Source: Blastococcus sp. (lineage in GTDB: Bacteria; Actinomycetota; Actinomycetes; Mycobacteriales; Geodermatophilaceae). Taken from it: a stretch of DNA of 11,186 nucleotides. The stretch lies in assembly GCA_025963345.1 (NCBI GenBank), contig JAOPUS010000369.1, forward strand, positions 1 to 11,186, given 5' to 3'. Below are positions 7,214-11,186 of the stretch, in pieces (the stretch's first letter is position 1; every line of letters starts with the position of its first letter). The notes beneath the pieces are model-generated. The model was not told where the DNA came from. It did not search any database and saw nothing but the letters and a program-made list of their open reading frames with translations. The position numbers and the translations under genes were made by a program.

Positions 7214-8050
7214 ATGACCACCACAACTGTGACCGCGTTCCAGCCTCCGGTAACGACCCAGCCCTCCGAGCACCGACCCGACATGCGCTCCACCGGCGAT
7301 GGCGCAAGGGCCGTCGGTGCCGCACTGAAGAGCGACTCGATCAAGGCATCCACCGTTCGAACCAACAAGGCGATCCTTCTCCTGACCATCGCCGGCGGCC
7401 TGCTCGTCTCGTGGGCAGTCGGGGTCCTGGTGACCGACCAGGTGCAGTACGTCGCCCAGGTCGGCTTCTTCTGGACCAGCGTGACGTCGATGCTCGCGGC
7501 GATCGGCGGGGTCCTGCTCTTCGGCTCCGAGGTCCAGCACGGCACCCTGGCCAGCGCGCTGGCCGCGCGGCCGGCGCGCTGGGTGCTCGCACTGTCGAAG
7601 ACGCTGACCGCCGCCGTCCTGGGCCTGGTGATCGGAGCCGCCGGACTCGCCGCCGGCTTCGGCGGCGCGGTGCTCGCCGGCCTGGGTGCGGGCGACACGT
7701 CGTCACTGGCCGCCACGGTCGGCTGGGCCCTGCTGTTCACCGTGCTGTCGGCGGTACTGGGGCTGGGGATCGCCATGGTCGTCCGCAACAGCACGGCGGC
7801 GATCTCGGGAATCCTGGTCTGGGGGTTCGTCGTCGAGAACCTGTTCAAGCTCTTTCTCGCCGAAGAGGTTGCCCGCTTCCTGCCCTTCATCGCCGGCAAT
7901 CACCTGCTGGCCTACAACTCCGACTTCGAGACGCCCAAGACGCTCGCCATCGCGCTCACCCGGCCCGAGAACGCTCTCGTGTTCGGCGGGTACGCCGCAG
8001 TCGCGCTAGCGGTGGGGACCGTGCTGCTGTACCGGCGGGACACGAACTGA
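7214..8050 (+). CDS. ABC-2 type exporter permease
   Basis: A 278-residue integral membrane protein, the likely membrane partner of the ATPase 65 bp upstream. The ATG at 7214 has GAAGGA eight bases before it. A polar N-terminal tail of about 50 residues (rich in Thr and Pro) is followed by some six hydrophobic segments, near residues 53-73, 83-105, 125-152, 158-187, 190-212 and 253-275. The segments AILLLTIAGGLLVSWAVGVL and WALLFTVLSAVLGLGIAMVV are typical. Charged RPARW before the third segment and VVRN after the fourth fit cytoplasmic loops. Length and layout match ABC-2 permeases paired with BcrA-type ATPases. The two genes are probably one operon, ended by the hairpin at 8066-8100. The transported substrate is unknown. 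Confidence 0.88.
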   Translation: MTTTTVTAFQPPVTTQPSEHRPDMRSTGDGARAVGAALKSDSIKASTVRTNKAILLLTIAGGLLVSWAVGVLVTDQVQYVAQVGFFWTSVTSMLAAIGGVLLFGSEVQHGTLASALAARPARWVLALSKTLTAAVLGLVIGAAGLAAGFGGAVLAGLGAGDTSSLAATVGWALLFTVLSAVLGLGIAMVVRNSTAAISGILVWGFVVENLFKLFLAEEVARFLPFIAGNHLLAYNSDFETPKTLAIALTRPENALVFGGYAAVALAVGTVLLYRRDTN

Positions 8051-8065
8051 CTATTCGTTCGACCC

Positions 8066-8100
8066 GATCGTCCCGGCCGCCTCGCGCGGTCGGGGCGATT
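8066..8100 (+). terminator. Hairpin terminator-like structure after the permease
   Basis: Bases 8066-8080 can pair with 8086-8100 in a 15-bp stem with three G-U wobbles, closed by the 5-base loop CTCGC. It starts 15 bases after the permease stop codon. There is no T-run, which is common for terminator-like hairpins in high-GC actinobacteria. Confidence 0.6.
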
Positions 8101-8139
8101 CGCGTGGCGAGGCTCGGGACTGGTTGAGCAGTTGCACGA

Positions 8140-8168
8140 GATCGGCATGGCAGTTGGTCGTGCCGATC
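8140..8168. promoter_or_regulatory. Inverted repeat in the leader of the small-protein/DUF4386 operon
   Basis: GATCGGCA (8140-8147) is matched exactly by TGCCGATC (8161-8168) with a 13-base spacer. A second, imperfect pairing (GGCATGGCAGT near 8144 with ACTGCCTGTGCC near 8169) is nested in it. This is suitable for an operator or an RNA leader structure; the choice cannot be made from sequence. Confidence 0.35.
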
Positions 8169-8243
8169 ACTGCCTGTGCCAAGCCGATCCCATCCCGCCC
8201 CTGGCGGGCTGTGCTGCCGCCTCACGCGTATCGACCGGCGAGG

Positions 8244-8289
8244 TCACCACATCAATCACCACACATGGTGATCCGTCCTCACCACATCA
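8244..8289. promoter_or_regulatory. Operator-like cluster of TCACCA half-sites
   Basis: A palindrome TCACCA-CACA-TGGTGA occupies 8256-8271. It is flanked by two copies of the 11-mer TCACCACATCA at 8244-8254 and 8279-8289, so the half-site TCACCA occurs three times in direct orientation and once inverted within 46 bp. The cluster lies 84 bp or more before the GTG at 8373, where the operon promoter should be. Such an arrangement suggests a dimeric repressor or activator site. No obvious regulator gene adjoins it on this side. Confidence 0.5.
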
Positions 8290-8299
8290 GCTCCTACCT

Positions 8300-8317
8300 T
8301 TCGCTCGCAGCAGCGAA
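8300..8317. promoter_or_regulatory. Short inverted repeat upstream of the 96-aa gene
   Basis: TTCGCT (8300-8305) and AGCGAA (8312-8317) are reverse complements with the spacer CGCAGC. The repeat lies 55 bases before the GTG start. It could be part of the same control region as the TCACCA cluster, but short repeats like this arise easily by chance. Confidence 0.25.
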
Positions 8318-8372
8318 TGTCCGCAGACGCCCGCTGAGGTCCATGCAGACACGCACTAGCGGAAGGAGATCC

Positions 8373-8663
8373 GTGAGCGACATGTCGACCGGCCATCACC
8401 ACGATTCCGGCCAGTACGAAATCCGCCTCAAGGGGCACCTCGATTCCCGCTGGGCCGACTGGTTCGACGGCCTGAGCCTCACCAACGAGAGCGACGGCAG
8501 CACCGTCCTCACCGGTCCGGTGGTCGACCAGGCGGCACTACACGGCCTGCTGCACAAGGTCCGCGACCTGGGCCTGCCGCTGCTCGCGGTCACGCGGATC
8601 GACCCGATCCAGCCGCACACCTCCACCAGCTCATCCCGTCAGCCCCGGAAGGAAGCGACATGA
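8373..8663 (+). CDS. Small conserved-looking protein of unknown function (96 aa)
   Basis: The GTG at 8373 follows a strong GGAAGGAG (8361-8368) by four bases; ATG 8382 is the alternative and sits 13 bases away. The protein has a His-rich N-terminus (MSTGHHHDSGQYEIRLKGHL), then RWADWFDGLSLTNESDGSTV, then a C-terminal helix-like stretch (VVDQAALHGLLHKVRDLGLP) ending in LLAVTRIDP, and a Ser/Thr-rich tail. There is no signal peptide or membrane segment. I recall similar small proteins beside DUF4386 and oxidoreductase genes in actinobacteria, but know no assigned function. Its TGA overlaps the next ATG as ATGA, so translation of the two is probably coupled. Confidence 0.8.
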   Translation: MSDMSTGHHHDSGQYEIRLKGHLDSRWADWFDGLSLTNESDGSTVLTGPVVDQAALHGLLHKVRDLGLPLLAVTRIDPIQPHTSTSSSRQPRKEAT

Positions 8664-9421
8664 TCACCACCGTCCACACCCCCGCAGAGGCGCGACCCGC
8701 GCCTGACTCGATGCGCCGCACCTCCCTGGCCGCCGGCATCCTGTATCTGATCTCGTTCGTATCGATCCCGAGTCTCGCGCTGTACAACCCGGTGCGGGAT
8801 GACGCCGACTTCGTCCTGGGCGCCGGCAGCGACACCGGCGTGCTGTGGGCCGGCTTCTTGGAGGTCGTCGTCGCGCTGGCCGGTATCGGCACGGCCGTGG
8901 TGCTGTTCCGGGTGGCGAGGCGGCAGAGCGAGACGGCCGCTCTCGGGTTCGTCACCGCCCGGGTCCTGGAGGCCGCCATCATCCTCGTCGGCGTCGTCAG
9001 CATGCTCTCGATCCTGACCCTGCGGCAGGACGTCGCCGGAACCGCCGGCGCGGACCCGGCCTCGCTGATCACGGTGGCCCAGGCCCATCTCGCCACCTAC
9101 GACTGGGCGTTCCTGCTCAGCCAGAGCCTCATGCCCGTCTTCAACGCGCTGTGCCTGGGCTACGTGATGTACCGATCCGGCCTGGTGCCGCGCATCCTCC
9201 CCATCATCGGGCTCATCGGCGCCCCGCTGCTCCTCGCCTCCGACATCGCGATCTTCTTCGGCGCCTACGACCGGGCGGCCCCGATCGCCCTGTTCGCGGC
9301 GCTCCCGATCGCGGCGTGGGAGTTCTCGCTCGGCGTCTACCTGACCGTCAAGGGCTTCAAGCCCGCTGCAGTCGCCGCGCTCACCTCGACCGACCGGGAC
9401 TCCGAGCTGTCGCCGGCCTGA
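8660..9421 (+). CDS. DUF4386 family membrane protein
   Basis: A 253-residue protein with about six membrane segments, near residues 22-43, 61-86, 102-119, 147-170, 178-200 and 208-230. This matches the DUF4386 layout in length and in sequence flavour (SLAAGILYLISFVSIPSLAL at the start, LMPVFNALCLGYVMYRSGLV and LPIIGLIGAPLLLASDIAIF later). The ATG at 8660 overlaps the stop of the small upstream gene (ATGA), and GGAAGGAAG lies just before it inside that gene, so coupled translation is expected. The protein acts in the cytoplasmic membrane; the family has no established biochemical role. A large hairpin follows directly. The oxidoreductase pseudogene downstream was probably part of the same functional set. 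Confidence 0.85.
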   Translation: MITTVHTPAEARPAPDSMRRTSLAAGILYLISFVSIPSLALYNPVRDDADFVLGAGSDTGVLWAGFLEVVVALAGIGTAVVLFRVARRQSETAALGFVTARVLEAAIILVGVVSMLSILTLRQDVAGTAGADPASLITVAQAHLATYDWAFLLSQSLMPVFNALCLGYVMYRSGLVPRILPIIGLIGAPLLLASDIAIFFGAYDRAAPIALFAALPIAAWEFSLGVYLTVKGFKPAAVAALTSTDRDSELSPA

Positions 9422-9433
9422 GAGCGCACGTCC

Positions 9434-9475
9434 CCGGACCCGGCCGCCCCGCCCTCGCGGGACGGCCGGGTCCGG
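9434..9475 (+). terminator. Strong hairpin between DUF4386 gene and oxidoreductase pseudogene
   Basis: A perfect 13-bp stem, CCGGACCCGGCCG (9434-9446) with CGGCCGGGTCCGG (9463-9475), is extended inward by a C-A mismatch and a further 5 bp around a CCTC loop. It starts 13 bases after the DUF4386 stop and lacks a T-run. It is most likely a transcription terminator or a processing/stability hairpin between the two genes. Confidence 0.7.
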
Positions 9476-9514
9476 CTCCGACACCCACCACACACGAGCA
9501 ACGAAGGAGCAGCG

Positions 9515-10211
9515 ATGAAGGCGATCGTTCAGGAGCGGTTCGGCTTCCCGGACGTCCTGCAGTTCGTGGACACCGACGAGCCCGAGATCGGGCCGACGAC
9601 GTGCTGGTCCGCGTGCACGCCGCCGCGCTCAACGCCTGCGACTGGCACGTGCTGCGCGGCGACCCGTACGTCGCCCGGCTCATGGGAGAAGTGGGACTGA
9701 CCAAGCCCAAGTTCAAGCACCGGGTGGACGGTGTCGATGGGGCGGGGGTCGTGGAGGCGGTCGGCGCGAACGTGCGCGGGCTGCAGCCGGGGGAGGAGGT
9801 ACTCGGCTGGTTCCAGGGCTCATGCGCCGAGTACGCCGGCGCCGCGGTGGACAGGGTGGTACCGAAACCCGCGAGGCTGACCTTCGAACAGGCGGCGGCC
9901 GTCACCATGGCCGGAGAGACCGCCCTGCGCGCGATCCGGGGCATCGGACAGGTGCAGGCCGGGCACCCGGTGCTGATCAACGGGACCGCAGGCGGCGTCG
10001 GCAGCTTCGCCGTCCAGATCGCGGCGGCGCTGGGCGCCGAGGTCACCGGTATGCAAGCACCCGCAACGTCGAGCTCGTTCGCTCGATCGGCGCCGCACAC
10101 GTCATCGACTACATGAAGGACGATTTCACCGACGGGCGCACGCAGTACGACGTGATCCACGACAACGTGGGCAACCAGCCGCTGCGCCGACTGCAGCGGG
10201 CGCTGACACCG
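9515..10211 (+). pseudogene. NAD(P)-dependent alcohol dehydrogenase/quinone oxidoreductase (MDR), two frameshifts and truncated
   Basis: The ATG 9515 has AAGGAG five bases upstream. Three frames in turn read as one medium-chain dehydrogenase/reductase. Frame one: MKAIVQERFGFPDVLQFVDT, then DEPEIG. From about 9592: ADDVLVRVHAAALNACDWHV, GDPYVARLMG, DGVDGAGVVEAVG, and the dinucleotide-binding GTAGGVGSFAVQIAAALGAE. From about 10055: STRNVELVRSIGAAHVIDYM, DDFTDGRTQYDVIHDNVGN and RALTP. Each junction fits the loss of one base (near 9590 and near 10052). After 10211 homology stops abruptly at an IS5 transposase end, so the last ~100 residues are gone. Intact relatives are zinc-free, cytoplasmic reductases of roughly 310-330 aa. 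The reading frame cannot give an active enzyme unless both shifts are sequencing errors, and even then the C-terminus is missing. Confidence 0.85.
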
Positions 10212-10374
10212 CGAGCGCGGCTTCGCCTGGCTGCACGCCTTCAAGCGATTGCGCACCCGCTACGAGCGGCGCGGCGACATCCACCTCGGCCTACTCCGGT
10301 TGGCCTGTGCGCTGATCTGCTACCGCCACCTGCCGTCGTTGTGAAACGAGTTCTTATGGCCTGTGGCCCCCAGC
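10212..10374 (+). mobile_element. IS5-family insertion sequence remnant (transposase C-terminal end)
   Basis: From 10213 one frame reads ERGFAWLHAFKRLRTRYERR, GDIHLGLLRLACALICYRHL, PSL and stops at TGA 10342-10344. This matches the C-terminus of IS5-family DDE transposases, where the conserved (W)xVER(x)F(x)WL motif carries the third catalytic acid, here the first retained residue. Everything upstream in the transposase is missing: the frame has a stop at 10204. The bases after the stop (GAAACGAGTTCTTATGG...) resemble the usual right end of such elements, but I cannot delimit the terminal repeat; 10374 is only a guess. The remnant abuts and truncates the oxidoreductase pseudogene. Confidence 0.8.
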
Positions 10375-10497
10375 TGGCGCTGAGCCGTCGTGAAGGTGTT
10401 GTGGCGCATCGGCTCGACGAGCTACCCGCAAGGCCACGGATGAGCCGTATCCTGCCGCCGACGGCGGATGTCCCCTGACTGGCCCAGGGAGGTCGCG

Positions 10498-10944
10498 ATG
10501 TCGATCGAGGACAACAGGACAGCCGTGCGCAGACTGTGCGCGATGATCGACAGCCACAACCTGGACGACCTGCCCGAAGTGATGGAACAGGACTTCGTCG
10601 AACAGGTCCCAGCACCGGGTCAAGGTCCTGGATTGCAGGGATTCCGGCGCTACATGGAATACATGTACACGGCCTTCCCGGACCTGCGCTGGCAAGTGGT
10701 AGACCAGGTTGCCGAGGATGACAAGGTCGCGACCCTGCACGTCTGGGAGGGAACGCACCGAGGTACTTATGAGGGAATCGAACCCACCGATCAGCACGTT
10801 CGTGTGGCCGCGATGACGGTCGATTACCTGCGCGACGGGAGGCTGGCAGAAAGTCGCATTGTCATGGATGTCGTGAGCCTGCTGCAGCAGCTTGGGGCGC
10901 TCCCGAGCGGGCCGAGCGGTGAGGCGCCAGCTCGGGGGGTCTGA
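10498..10944 (+). CDS. SnoaL-like polyketide cyclase / ester cyclase family protein
   Basis: A 148-residue protein of the NTF2-like fold. ATG 10498 is chosen because GGGAGG ends five bases before it; the GTG-type start 30 bases earlier has no ribosome binding site. Family traits are NRTAVRRLCAMIDSHNLDDL at the start, GLQGFRRYMEYMYTAFPDLR in the middle, VAEDDKVATLHVWEGTHRGT, and the end MTVDYLRDGRLAESRIVMDV. The length is as expected. SnoaL relatives include aldol-type cyclases in aromatic polyketide pathways, but most single copies far from such clusters have unknown roles. No polyketide genes are visible here, so a cyclase function should not be assumed. It lies just after an IS remnant, and its GC is somewhat lower than that of its neighbours, which suggests separate acquisition. 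Confidence 0.85.
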   Translation: MSIEDNRTAVRRLCAMIDSHNLDDLPEVMEQDFVEQVPAPGQGPGLQGFRRYMEYMYTAFPDLRWQVVDQVAEDDKVATLHVWEGTHRGTYEGIEPTDQHVRVAAMTVDYLRDGRLAESRIVMDVVSLLQQLGALPSGPSGEAPARGV

Positions 10945-11186
10945 GCGCCGTCGGCACCGGAGCTCGTTGGCGCACTACCAGTGACTGACGCAGGACATGT
11001 TTGGATGGCCGCCCCAGAGCCGCTCGGGCGCCCAAGCGGCCCACTACGGGACATGCGCAGGGAGTTGCGGCCCTAGCGTGGGTGCTGGGCTACCAGTCAT
11101 CGCAGCCGCCGTTTCGATGGGCCGGGCGATCATGATGCTGATCCGGCGGGAAGGACGTAGGTCGCAGCCCTTGCCCGACGTCGCTG
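10945..11186. other. Right-edge interval with no recognised gene
   Basis: I see no protein family here. The hairpin at 11019-11040 may end transcription of the SnoaL-like gene. A frame from GTG 11078 (GLPVIAAAVSMGRAIMMLIR...) stays open to the window edge, but it has no good ribosome binding site and only moderate third-position GC, so I do not call it. Confidence 0.4.
11019..11040 (+). terminator. Possible terminator hairpin downstream of the SnoaL-like gene
   Basis: GCCGCT (11019-11024) pairs with AGCGGC (11035-11040) around the self-complementary GGGCGCCC. It lies 75 bases after the stop codon, with no T-run. Weak evidence only. Confidence 0.3.

Noticed and set aside
8845..9591. Open frame running from inside the DUF4386 gene into the oxidoreductase
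   Set aside because: Only its part after about 9592 is real oxidoreductase sequence. The earlier part is an out-of-frame shadow of the DUF4386 gene, so this is not a fusion protein.
9585..9605. Programmed -1 frameshifting to explain the first break in the oxidoreductase
   Set aside because: No slippery heptamer is evident, a second break follows, and the gene is also truncated, so ordinary decay is simpler.
11078..11186. Possible start of a further gene at the right edge
   Set aside because: GTG 11078 has no suitably placed ribosome binding site, third-position GC is only moderate, and the 36 codons match nothing I recognise.
1..11186. tRNA, rRNA, CRISPR array, riboswitch or defence system
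   Set aside because: I found no cloverleaf, no regularly spaced repeats, no known riboswitch pattern and no nuclease, methylase or Cas-like motif on either strand.

Overview
This is high-GC DNA with strong GC bias at third codon positions, GTG starts and AGGAG-type ribosome binding sites. The protein families (GAF-LuxR and large AAA-LuxR regulators, a DUF4386 membrane protein, a SnoaL-like protein, an IS5-type transposase remnant) fit an actinobacterium of the Streptomyces/Actinomadura kind. The genus cannot be fixed from the sequence alone. The window looks like an accessory region: regulators, transporters and small detoxification-type genes sit beside at least two decayed genes and an insertion-sequence scar.

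Left part (1-3313). The window opens inside a GAF-type regulator with a C-terminal LuxR helix-turn-helix. A gap of about 440 bp without a recognisable gene follows. Next is an orphan ABC ATPase of the sugar-importer type (with a C-terminal TOBE-like region), whose Q-loop and signature motif are both non-canonical. After it lies the 3' remnant of an alpha/beta hydrolase, broken by one extra base and lacking its front half. Then comes about 240 bp of coding-like but unidentified sequence, next to the end of the large regulator.

Centre (3314-8100). A large LuxR/AAA-ATPase regulator on the minus strand (about 912 aa) is transcribed away from a two-gene ABC exporter, an ATPase followed by an ABC-2 type permease. 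They are separated by about 200 bp that contains two clean inverted repeats. The simplest reading is a regulator that controls the divergent exporter. A strong hairpin follows the permease.

Right part (8100-11186). A repeat-rich leader with operator-like sites precedes a small conserved-looking 96-aa protein. Its stop codon overlaps the start of a DUF4386 six-helix membrane protein (ATGA overlap). A 13-bp stem hairpin follows, then an NAD(P)-dependent alcohol dehydrogenase/quinone oxidoreductase gene. That gene carries two one-base deletions and is cut off by the C-terminal end of an IS5-family transposase, so it is a pseudogene. Beyond the scar lies an intact SnoaL-like/ester-cyclase gene of slightly lower GC, then about 240 bp with no recognised gene.

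No new defence or biosynthetic system is clearly visible. The most interesting points are the motif-degenerate orphan ATPase, the small-protein/DUF4386/oxidoreductase cassette with its operator cluster, and the two layers of gene decay.
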